Shown one piece after another: positions 46,030-59,065 of a stretch of DNA of 64,000 bases; within the stretch, counting starts at the first letter, position 1, and each line of letters begins with the position of its first letter. The position numbers and the translations under genes are program-made. Under the pieces are notes generated by a model. That model did not search any database. It saw nothing but the letters and a program-made list of their open reading frames with translations, and was not told where the DNA came from. This DNA comes from Oenanthe sinensis (Eukaryota; Streptophyta; Magnoliopsida; Apiales; Apiaceae). The stretch covers positions 18,301,001 to 18,365,000 of the forward strand of contig CM053806.1 of assembly GCA_028671895.1 (NCBI GenBank), given 5' to 3'.

Positions 46030-46982
46030 TAGAGCTACTCCAATGAGAATTTTCTTATAGTGAGAACTAAGAACTTATAACAGAATCACCAAATTTAAGT
46101 TCGAATCACCAAAAATTAAACATATATATATCACACATATATATATATACACAATATATAAATATACATATTATCTCCTCATACTACATACTACCTCTGC
46201 CGTTACTATCTCTCATGCACTGATAACTATAATTTGTACAACACTACGATAACCACGAGCAACTTTAAACATCATCAACACTCTAGACTAACTGCAATTT
46301 GTACTATACTATAATAACCATAACCACCAACAACCTTTTAACATCAAACACAGAAACATATAAAATCCACGTATACACATAGCATAACCACCAACTTGAA
46401 TTCAAAAATATAAAAATATCAATACAAATCACCAAATTTCTATACAAATCACTAAAATCTTTTAGAACGAATCACCAAAAAACTTTGTCATCCATATCTA
46501 ATACTACCGTTTCTGCCATAGATTTAGTCACCACACACACATTACCTTTATATTTACCATTTATGAAGACAAGATCCGAAAAATTGTAAATCTGAAACAA
46601 GCCATAACTGCTATGTACATGTTTTATTTGCTAAATTATGTGAAATAGTAACAAGATACAACAATGGCAGTCGACAGGAGATTGAAAATGACAAATCGGA
46701 TGCAACCATATTGAAAATATAGCGGCAATGTTAGTATGACGATATGGACCTCTATATGATGTTGATGTTGGTATTGATTGTAGCAACATGGAGGAGGAAA
46801 ATGGATGGTGGTATTGATTACAACAATGAAGGAAAAGAGATGGCGAAAAGAGATGAAGGAGAGAGAACATAAAATTCAGATCTATATTTGTATGGCTAGG
46901 ATTTGTTTTAATTTAAATAATGTGATGTTGATATTGGATCTAAGTTCTCATTTTAAGGGAGGTTCTCATTTGAGCACTGACA
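46030..46982. mobile_element. Terminal-inverted-repeat element, copy 2
   Basis: About 950 bp of the same family: left GAGCTACTCCAATGAGAATT, right AGGTTCTCATTTGAGCACTG. Inserted in a TA-repeat stretch. Contains GAATCACCAAA repeats; no gene. Confidence 0.55.
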
Positions 46983-48836
<1,854 letters not shown>

Positions 48837-48844
48837 TTGGATAT

Positions 48845-49377
48845 CAGGGGTGAGCGCCGTTCAGTTCGGTTCGGTTTTTGACCGAAAACGGAACCGGAAC
48901 CGCATATCTTCGGTTTTAAAAATTGAAAACTGCAACCGCAACCGAACCATCGGTTTCGGTTTTAAAAAGACCGGTTCGGTTTTTATCGGTTCGGTTTCGG
49001 TTAAAAAACCGGATAAATAAAAATAATAAAATATATATAATTTAAATCATTATATTTTTACATTCAAATTTTATACAATCAAATATTTGATCACATTCTG
49101 CATAATAACACTACAAATGAAAGGTAAGAAACTTTAACAATCAAATTTTAAGGTTGAATCAACAAAATGTGAATGTCCTTTATCGTAGTATGCAATTTAA
49201 AAAGCACATAATCATGTCTAATGATGTTTACTCCTGATTATATTCTTTTTAATTGGAAAATAGAGGAATAAAATGTTGTAAAGGGGTTGTTATATTCCCA
49301 CATTCAATATTAGTATAGTTGATGTTGTAATATGAAATATAATTGAAAAAACTATGTTCTAGGGAAATTTAATACTT

Positions 49378-49432
<55 letters not shown>

Positions 49433-49641
49433 AGATTTATTTATTTTAATGATAGGTTCAGTTCAATTTTTTTCGGTTCGGTTTTGACCTATAACTGGAA
49501 CCGGAACCGAAAATCTCGGTTTTTAAAAATCAAAAACCGCAACCGCCGATTCGGTTTCGGTTTCGGTTTCGGTTTTTTCGGTTCGGTTTTCACCGGTTTC
49601 GATTCGGTTTCGGTTTCAATTCGGTTTTTTGCTCACCCCTG
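48845..49641. mobile_element. Non-autonomous hAT-like element 2
   Basis: 797 bp with terminal inverted repeats CAGGGGTGAGC...GCTCACCCCTG and 8-bp flanks TTGGATAT / TTTGATAT (7 of 8 match). Both ends carry dense TTCGGTTCGG / AACCGAAACCG subterminal repeats. The reading frames here (48,778-49,020 and 49,484-49,708) are only the translation of these repeats. The centre holds a (TA)n tract at 49,384-49,427. No transposase. Confidence 0.85.
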
Positions 49642-49649
49642 TTTGATAT

Positions 49650-52600
49650 CAATGTTATCAATCATACTGTATATACTCCGTATACATTTCTATTTCATCG
49701 AAATTTGAACGGACATTGATCTCTTCTGATAAGACTACCATTCAAAGAAGCTATGAATGTATTTAAAAAATTCAAAGAAGCTATGGATGTAAACAATAAG
49801 AAAGAAACTACTCCGAATTACTTATTCAAACAAAATAAGGGAAAAAATAGCTCATGTATGATTCGAGTTTTGCTTAATGAAATTCATCTTTTCTTCAAAA
49901 AAAGAAAAAAAATATAAATAATTAAGAAAAAGATGAAAAAAATGTAGATATATTGAGAACAGAAACACTGATTTTCATGGTTAATAGATACTTGTGCTCT
50001 ATACAAACTGTGACTTTTTCTATCTTCCACCAGAAAGAACGTAACATTCAAGGCCTTCGCAAGTCAGTAAAAGAAAGCGACATTTCTGACCTTCCCTGCT
50101 TTGGAAATTATGAAATTATACGGGGTTAATTACCATTCCAATGTAATCGATTAATCGGCCTTGAAACAAATATTCTACTATATTTAAATTTCAGTCGGTG
50201 ACTCGGTGTTAAAATATGCAAGGGCGTAACCAATGTATTGACAGTAGTGGAGCCATTTGACACGCCTCACATTTTAAATAAATAAAAAATTTATATGTAT
50301 TTTTGAAAAAAATGTATTTATTTAAATAAATACTCCTATTATGTTCCTAAATTTTAGGTATTTACGTCTTTGAATTTTCACGCAAAACTATGCATGGGTT
50401 TGGTCGTATATTACTTTTCACTTTCATGATTGCCTATTGCCTGCGGTCCTCCAGTCTGAAGTCTTTGCTGCCAACGCATAAAAGCTTCTAAACAGAAGCA
50501 ATCATTAGGCTCCTCTTCCTCACCTTTCGTTATTCTCTGCACCCATTTTTAGAACTCATTTAGGACAAATTAACTAGCTGGTCATGATTTTTAGTACCGA
50601 ATATGTATACGACCGTATAAATTTCAAAAATTTACTTTCTTCCTAAAAATATATTTCAAAATTCACTTCATAAATTTTAAAAAGAATCAGCAACCTCTTC
50701 GTTTGGTATCAGAGCACGGTGGGGGGTTTTAAGTTTGACTCTTTGTAACTCCCCAATATTTTCAGAATTTATAATGGAAATGAAGGTAAAATTATGTGTC
50801 AAAAATGGGTGTTTGCGTGATCCACTTTTGAACCAAAAATGAGATTTTGAGTGTTGAAAATGTTAAATATAAGATCCAATTAAAAACATCTTTTAATACC
50901 TTAAATTTTTGGATAAGTTGGTTCATCGATAAATAGCATGACATGACATGCATATTGTTTCACAATTTGAATGTTACATTACATTACATTAATAAGAGTG
51001 GTATTTTATCTCCAAGTGATTTATTTATGATCCTGCATGCTTGTACTCGAACAACTTTTTTTTTTTGAAGATTGTACTCAAAGAACTTGATGAGAAATTT
51101 TTTGGTAGTGCAAAATATTAAATAATGATTTTTAAAATTAAAATATATAAGACATGGATGTTATAGAAGACTAAAGAATACATATTAGGTATATTTATAA
51201 ACAAAAACTAATAATTTTTAAAATTTTATGAAGAATCAAAAAAATATATTTAGTTTTGAGTGGACTAAATATATTTATCATAAATTTTAAACATAAAAAT
51301 TGAAATATATTAAATATTACGAAAATATTGCAATCTATTGCAAAATTTAATAAAAGATTTATTTCATATAAAACGAATACAAAATAATAATTTTTTTTAA
51401 ATAATTAGGCTTATATGCCTTATAAGTGAATATCACGTATAAAAGATAAGTCCTTACTATTAACATTTTATATTAAAATAATAAATTTTTTAATATAACT
51501 ACACTTTTAAAAAATGTGATAAGAATGAAGTTCGGGTATTTCTGAAAAAAATCCAATAAAAATATAAAGGAGGTGTGATATTTATATTTTATATTCTTAT
51601 ACTCGAACTACCTGATATCAATCTCTTTGAGGCCCAGTTTTCACAGAACTATATTTGCATGTAAAAAAAAAATCAGCTCATGCTCAAAATATATTACACT
51701 TGATTTCATTTATTTATGACGTACTTTAACCAATTATATATACTTTAATAATAGATATTTTGTGGAGCCGCTCATTAACAAATCTAGAATCGATATCATC
51801 TGGTAATCGATATTTTATGGAATCAAACACAGGCTCATAATCTATATTATGTGTTAAACACTTTTACTACATGGAAAAGAAAAAATCGACTCAAAAAATA
51901 ACTTCCTCAGTCCTCACAAACATTAATTTCCCAAAAAATATAGAGGGCGGTCGCATATTTTGAATTTACACTAAGAGACTTCGATCTCTATTGCATGTTT
52001 TATTTGATCCATTTTAGATTTTTAATGCCCTGAAATAAAAAAATATCTAAAATCATTAGATTGACAAATATATAAAACACAAAGTTTCTAAAAATGTTTG
52101 ATTACTAAGAAATTTATCGCTCGTAATTGGATATTCTAAATGATCAAAACGTATTCTCTCTGTCGTATTAGATTTTGGGTTTGACTATTTATTTCAAAAT
52201 TTGTTAAAACAGATACTCATATTATACAAGCCTATTTATTAAAAATAAAAATACCCAACTGTTTAATTCCTAGTTCTGATTTCAGTTATATTGTACTAAC
52301 GTTCAATTATTGGAGACAAAATAAAAAACGCCTCAAGATCTTATCTCCGGGCATCGAAGGAAATTCACCAATTAACTTCAGAATTAATCACTATAAAAAG
52401 ACAAGGTTAATGTTTGGGTTTAGTTGGAGAAATATACAGAATTAACAGATAAGAGAGTATAAATTTTTTATACTAATAAAATACTACCTAAATAAATAAT
52501 TATTACCTCCTGTTTCTTTATATCAATCATGCAAATCAAGTGATTGTCCGATCTTTTTCGTAATCCTAATTTGGCAAAGCAAGGTTAACTTAACTAAAAT

Positions 52601-52918
52601 GAGTACAATTGGATAGTTGAAATAAAAATAGTCTGGGTTGACTCTGATGCATGATACAAATTGATGCCTTAATCAGCAAATTAATGAGTGAATGACCCAA
52701 GAAACAATACAAACTTTTTTAAGAAAAAAAGTGAAAAAGAAACAAAATTAAGGAAATCCTACAGTATAATGATCGTTAACAAGAGAAGATGAGTACATAG
52801 AATATGGAACTACCACAATATATAGAAGCACGTATAACAGACAAACATGCACATACATGAGAGATAGGCACATGTATATATATATATCGGCCATGCCCTA
52901 GTTTCTTTAAGTTTCTAT
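49650..52918. other. Gene-free stretch
   Basis: AT-rich with no supportable gene. A TGGTATCAGAGCACGG word at about 50,704 resembles a retrotransposon primer-binding site, but no LTR end precedes it. Confidence 0.5.
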
Positions 52919-53290
52919 TTACCTATTAGAAATAGGATTTGGACCACTAGGAACTTCATGAGCACTAGCATTGACACTTCTCTCTCGCCAGTTCACCGAT
53001 CCATAAGGCCCTCCTCGCCGTCCGGTAAATCGAACATTTTGTTCACCATTGTCATCTTGGTTGATGCATGCAGTGTTTGAAGTTGATTTTGGCACCAAAG
53101 AGTCCATAGTTTTTTCTGATATGGTTGAAGTAGGACTAGTATGAGGTGGTAAGTTGTGTTGTGTAGTGGATACTATGGTTAGCATGAAAAAGATCAAGAG
53201 GGTTGTTGAGGCTAAAGTATAGCAAGAAGTGAAGGAAAAGTTGGTCATTATATTGGTAAGGGTAAGGGTAGGGGCAGTGTCTTTGGCCAT
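52919..53290 (-). CDS. CLE41/44-like: CLE peptide precursor, TDIF type (CLE41/44-like)
   Basis: Single-exon gene for a 123-residue secreted precursor. The C-terminus ends in the dodecapeptide HEVPSGPNPISN plus one Arg; this is exactly the TDIF sequence, which is made from CLE41/CLE44-type precursors, moves from phloem, and through the receptor TDR/PXY promotes cambial cell division and blocks xylem differentiation (family knowledge). A hydrophobic stretch (LASTTLLIFFMLTIV, residues about 27-41) is the signal segment. Met15 (MTNFSFTSCYTL) would give a more ordinary signal peptide than Met1. The middle is variable and Ser/Thr-rich, with RFTGRRGGPYGSVNW before the peptide. No intron, no lesions. 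Confidence 0.93.
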   Translation of the reverse strand: MAKDTAPTLTLTNIMTNFSFTSCYTLASTTLLIFFMLTIVSTTQHNLPPHTSPTSTISEKTMDSLVPKSTSNTACINQDDNGEQNVRFTGRRGGPYGSVNWRERSVNASAHEVPSGPNPISNR

Positions 53291-54727
53291 ACCATGCGGA
53301 TTGCAAACTTGGTCACCATGTGTGTATGTACTATGTCTATAAATCTATGTATTTAAAACTTGGTAGGATATGGTTGATATGTTAATGTTTGTATTGAATG
53401 TGGTTTGGTGGTTGGAAGCGGATAAAAGCATAAAAACATCCTCTGATGTATGAAAGAAATAAATTGATCGTACGTGTGTGGGTCCGAGCCATATGCAGTT
53501 GATCCTTGCTTACAATTTTACAAAATGTACCTAAAAGTAAAGAAATTGATGTATTGCAGTACTCGTAATTATTTCCCTTTTACTTTTCCTTTAAAGCATA
53601 TAAATTCTCTATTGACCAGTTTCTTGATTCGATTCACGTTCACTCCCAAAATATATTTAACAGATATTCATTTGTAAGTTTTTAAGCCGACTTATTCAGG
53701 AAAAAAAACTCTTATGATAAAAGTAATTATTTTTACTAGTTTATAATTTATTTTAAATATTTAATTAGTTGAGTCTTGAACAATTTTCTTAGTTGAGTAG
53801 TGCAGAGGGGTTTGGTTTTGTCCCTGATTTGAAGGTGAGTATCATCAGAGTACGAAATGATTCAAGTGCTTTCTTAATTATTTTAGCTTCTTAATTCCTT
53901 ATGCTATAGGTTCTTGTGTATCTGAAAAAGAGAAGTTGCTGGCTTGCTGCAATGCGAGAGTAATATTTCAAGTGATCCTGTTAAAAGTTTACGTTCTTGG
54001 TGTTCTGAAACCCCTTGTTAAGATTGTAAAGGTGTGTATTGTAATCCTGATGAAAAATGTGCATAGAATTGTTCTTCGGAATGTTAATCTGAATATAATT
54101 TTATTGCCGCCCTTGTCTGATTTGAAATGTTTAAGAATTCTTTAGAAATGTGTATAGCTTTACAATAACATTTTGTGTTCGCACAAATAACTCCCTAAGG
54201 ACTTTTGAGAGGAGTCCAAAAACAAATTCATATCATATTAACGTGGAGTTAATGAGTGTTACGCCGCAAACACAAATACCTTAGAAATAAAGTTACTTTA
54301 TTCAGATCTAAAATCATGCAACCAAATAAAATAACAAATGAGGTCGAAGTGATAATGATCAAGTTTTGAAGTGCGGATGAGTTCTAGAAGAAGATGCCAC
54401 ACAGATCGAGAATCTTGCAGTCATGCATAAGGGATCATAATATTTGGTTGTGTTTTTGGACATGGTCGGTAAATCAGTTGTGGCAGGTGACTGTACATTT
54501 TGGCAACCATCATTCTAATATTGCTATAGAATCAAATTCGAGACTCCAATCGAATGTACAGGTGATCAATATTCAGCCGCTAGAATGCAATTAATTGTAC
54601 AACTATGTACATATGAAACATATAATCTGATTCAAAATTTCATGGGAAAAAAGCCAAAGACAAACTCCTTGATCTAGATCCGTCCTGTTGTTCTTGGATC
54701 ACATTAAAATGACGGTCAAAAATTATA
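53291..54727. other. Intergenic, CLE promoter side and peroxidase 3' side
   Basis: CLE upstream sequence, then the 3' flank of the peroxidase gene. Short frames at 53,474-53,677, 53,936-54,145 and 54,394-54,594 show no family features. No repeat was recognised. Confidence 0.4.
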
Positions 54728-56286
54728 TTAAGCATTGATGCAATTGCAATTGAGACGAATTTCTCCGGTACCTTCTGAAGAAGGATCTTGAATTTTTCCA
54801 AGCTTAACCATAGATGCAGCAAATTGTGAGTAAAAAACCTCAGGCTGAGAAGCTAAGGCACTGACTAAAACTGAAGTTCTTGAATCTTTGTTGAGCATCT
54901 GGTCAGTTGATAAAAGTCCCATGTTTTTCTGAAGATTTTTGTAGTATTCATTGTTGAAATTCTTGGGTGTTATGGCCAAAATCTACAAACTCTGAAGCCC
55001 ATCTGCATTTTCTTTTCAAAAAGTTCAAGTATTTTGGATCGATAGATGGATCGGATCGTCCAGCTGTTCCATTGAAGTTGTACAATCTTTCTTGCACTGA
55101 GCCACATGTAGTCCTTCCGATTGTGTGTGCTCCTACATGTCAAATCCAAACAAAGATCAATCATTTAGGGACTGGAGTACACATTTTAGTGATAAATAAT
55201 ACTGGCCAGAGTTGATGATATTATTAAATTCACTTGGAACACTAAAATGGTAGATGATTTACCTGAGAGGACAACCAAATCGAGTACATTCAATCCCAAG
55301 GACTGAAAAAACTCAACAAGATCAGTAATTTTTTCGCGACCAGTGGGGAGAGATTCAGTATCTTTGGCATTAGAAACTTGTCCGTCTTTTCTGCCATAAG
55401 GAACCATGTAGAAAGGACCTCCAACTATTCTAATAGCATCTCTAACTGCAGCGATTAGAATATCTGAACATGACACTGTCTTTGGACACTTCTTCTCTAA
55501 TTCTGCTTTTATGTCATCAATAACTTCAAATCCTCTCAATGATTTGCTCTGATTCGCACTCCTTTCACTTCCATTGTAGTCCAGAAGTATAGAGGCATCA
55601 CATCCCTACATACATTATACATACATCCATTTTTTAGTATACAGCATATTAACATTTGTGGTTTATACTCAATGCAGGCCGGTTACATACTTTTTATACT
55701 GATTGTATAGTTAACAATGTGTAAAATCAACAAAACGCTGAATTTGAATCACTACAAGCTACTTACATCGATTGTTTACTAATCGTAAGTGGTTAGCCTG
55801 CACATCTTTTGTAATGAGCAACTGCAACAAATTTTTATACTTGCGCACTTATGACTAATAGGCTCGAACAGTTCAATAATCACACAAAATTTATGGCAAA
55901 AAAGTGTGTGATTTTTATTAACAACTCTGTTTATCGATATATTTATAAACGGTCAAATTGTCATCACAGACACTAGTTTCTTACCCGGACAACACAGTCG
56001 TGGTACTGCAACCTTATGAGACTAGGAGCAAGGGTGTCATCTTTCTTAACCCATTCATCAACTTTCCTTTGAATAATGGCTTCAGCATCCGGACAGCTGG
56101 TGTGGTAGTATGAAAAGGTAAGATCATCCTCGAAATCCGAGTAATCGGGCATATCATTGAAGGTGGCTATTGAATTTCCAGGATAGCCTTCCTCACCATC
56201 ATCAACTTCCTCATACTCTTTGGCTGAGATCACAGCCAAGAACAATATAAAAAGAAGCTAATGCAAGTCTTCATTCTCATATTCAT
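54728..56286 (-). pseudogene. PER7-like: Class III peroxidase, peroxidase-7-like, with frameshifts
   Basis: Secreted haem peroxidase for H2O2-dependent wall chemistry. Exon 1 (to 55,985) has an acidic propeptide-like stretch (EEVDDGEEGYPG..., DYSDFEDD), then SYYHTSCPDAEAIIQRKV and LIRLQYHDCVVR with distal Arg and His. Exon 2 is 55,605-55,263 (GCDASILLDYNGSE, GGPFYMVPYGRKDG, LNVLDLVVLSG). Exon 3 is 55,132-54,728 (AHTIGRTTC with the proximal His; YYKNLQKNMGLLSTDQ; end NCNCINA). Splice sites are canonical. The acidic N-terminus, LDYxGSE and KCRWASE fit the peroxidase-7 group. Two lesions: the Met-rich start near 56,286 reaches the rest only with one extra T in the TTTTT run near 56,252, and exon 3 lacks two bases near 54,980 (VDF|AITPK). 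Either a pseudogene or sequence errors. Confidence 0.85.
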
Positions 56287-59065
56287 ATCTTGCCTAGAGG
56301 GTTTCTTATGATCAATTACCCAAGATTTTGCTTTTTGATGTTATATTTGCTAGTAATTGATATGGTACATATATATAGAGCTATGTTAAAATGCATGAAT
56401 ATAATGAGGTTGGTAAGGACATTACATATGTGAGACGCACTCCTTTTTTGACATTTGATAACGTGACAACATGTTTATATGTATGTTTGGTATACATTTT
56501 GTAATGCGATTTCTTGATTAACGAAGTTAAACTATAATAAGTCTTCCAATATACATAAATATGGACTTGCAAAGACATTGGTTTGGTTCAGCAATTTCAA
56601 CGCAACAAATTTGCAGTCCCGACTGGATTTAAAAAATTACAAGAGATATATTTTATTTTTAAAAATTACGGGTTATTGATATATATGAGCTTAGAATAGG
56701 TTTTCAATTAAGGTGGCATGAAGTTAAAATTTCATTTTTAATATTATATATTTGGGATATTCTTTATAGTACCATTGTGGAATTGGATTTTACCAATTGT
56801 ACCATTACTTTTTTTGCTCATATTTATGGTACACTCGAATTTTGTTATTTAGGCAAATGTTAAGAAACGCTTATAAACTTACAATATTGATACCAAAATG
56901 ATATTTAGCAACAGTTTTCACCCTATTAAATGATTTATAATAAGATATTCCTAAGGTTTAAGGAAAAAATAAAAATTTGTAGAAATTTTCTTTGATATTA
57001 TTGTAAAATTGACTTTTACTATTTTCTTAACATTTGGCTAATACAAGTGTACCACGTATAATCATTTATAAGTTTGAGGGTATCATAAACATAAGAAAAA
57101 AAAACTTAATGATACTATTAATAAAAGTTAATTCCGGGATGGAACTATCGATAAAAAATCATGTAAAAATTAAAATACTTATATTATATATGTGTGAAAG
57201 AGATTGAGAGAACTAATTCAATTAAATTAAACAATTTGAAATATAAATTATAATTTTCATTAATAAAATTAAATTATTTAATGACTAATTTCAAACAACC
57301 ATTTATCAATGAATATAGATAAGATAGATGCATGAGACTAACAAGGGAAGTTTAATATCAAAATTAACTAACCAAGGGTGCACAATATTAGTCAGAAATA
57401 AGTATGATGATGGGCGGTATCAAAATCTGTAATTCACTATGAAAGGATTGGAGTGTTTGAGATAGCTGTTGCACAACAACATGTGTTGTATGGAAAAAAA
57501 GAATGGTAAGAATAAAGATTTTTTTTGAAGTGTGTTTATTCATTTTTACTAGCTGTCCTCCTCTTTAAGATCGGCAACATTAATATTTTGTTTCTATCAA
57601 ACCATATTAAAAATATTATTTTTTTATATTATATTTCAAAATATTAAGTAAATTACTAGACAGTCATTTTTTGACAGCACTCTTCGGACACTTTCTTTTA
57701 GAATAGAGTAATTTTAAATAACAATCACAAACATAGCCTTAATAATTGTGCGGTGTATATCGCTTCCTGCGTAGTTTCACGACATAACCACTTGAATATC
57801 AAATGACACCAACACCCATGCACCAATAAGAAAAATAATTGATCCGTTAATATATATTCGCATATATGCAGCAATTAATTAAGACAAATATAGAATAACA
57901 AAAATAATTGATTCATTAAAACTAAACTACCACATCATGCAGCCATTAAGACATAATGGATTAGTCAAATTGAATTGATGGATCGATTAAATTTAAAATT
58001 TAATAACTTTTTATTGGTTCAATAAATTTGAAGGCCATTGAAGAATATCCATGGAGTCGATATATAATAAATTAATGATCTGTTAATTGGATTTTCTAGT
58101 AAACCGACTTCCTAGATAAAATTTCATCAATTATATTATTGACTTGAAAAGATATCAATTGTTGAAAAAAACTAAAAAAGCAACAAAGGAAAAATATTTA
58201 ATACTGCCTCCATTTTTATTAGTTCATTTTAAAGTTTTTACACGTATTAAAAAATATTAAAATTTAGAAGTCCTTTCCATTTATATTTATAATTATTATA
58301 TTACTCTCATCATCTCATAGTAATTAATTTATTTTAAAATAATTTTTTCATAATATTTGTTCACTATATATTTCCAATATAATTTTATAGATAAATTTTC
58401 AAATTAACCTGTTTACTTAACATAGTATTGATGCTAATATGTACTATTAAGTAATTAATATAAAGATAATTATTATATAAATTATGGAATGAAAATATAA
58501 AATGATTTTTCTGTTAAAATTTCTAAATATACACATATTTAATATGCATATAAATAATAATTAATATTGAAAATTTTAAATTAAAGAATAATATTTAAAA
58601 ATTATTAATAAAATTGCATTAATGAAAATATGGACAACTAAAATAAGAATTAAAAAGGAATTAGCAAGAGTATGAATAATACCGTACTCCCTCTGTCCTA
58701 CTTTTTTTGCTTCGTTTATTTATTTGTTTGTTAAAAAATATTATTCACATGTATTAAATAAGATAAATTAAATATTAATTTCATTACATTTTATAAAATA
58801 ACAATATACATTTTTATTAAATTTTATTTTATTTAATATAATTATATAAAATTAAATTTTATGGACAAATAAAGTGAAACAAAAAAATAACCATTGTTCT
58901 GCATCATATTCTGTTTATTTGAAGTAGTAACTGGAAATCATGCATCAAGTTACTAGCCTTACTACACTAGTAATCTATATGCTTTAACATTTGGCAGATA
59001 AGTAATGACATGTAAGAAAACAAGTAAATTGAACGAACATCTTTTCTTTGTGGGAAAAAAATATT
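56287..59065. other. Gene-free intergenic stretch
   Basis: AT-rich, with no coding frame or recognisable element; a TATATATAGAG motif near 56,370 could be the peroxidase TATA box (minus-strand gene). Stretches near 58,200-58,420 and 58,680-58,890 contain CTCCCTCTGTCC-like words seen at the ends of many small plant MITEs, but no paired termini were confirmed. Confidence 0.4.

Noticed and set aside
50700..50725. Primer-binding site of a further LTR element
   Set aside because: TGGTATCAGAGCACGG is present, but no CA-ending LTR precedes it and no gag follows.
51395..51470. Second SINE copy
   Set aside because: Shares only AGGCTTATATGCCTTATAAG-like words with the 45,052 SINE; no B box or TSD.
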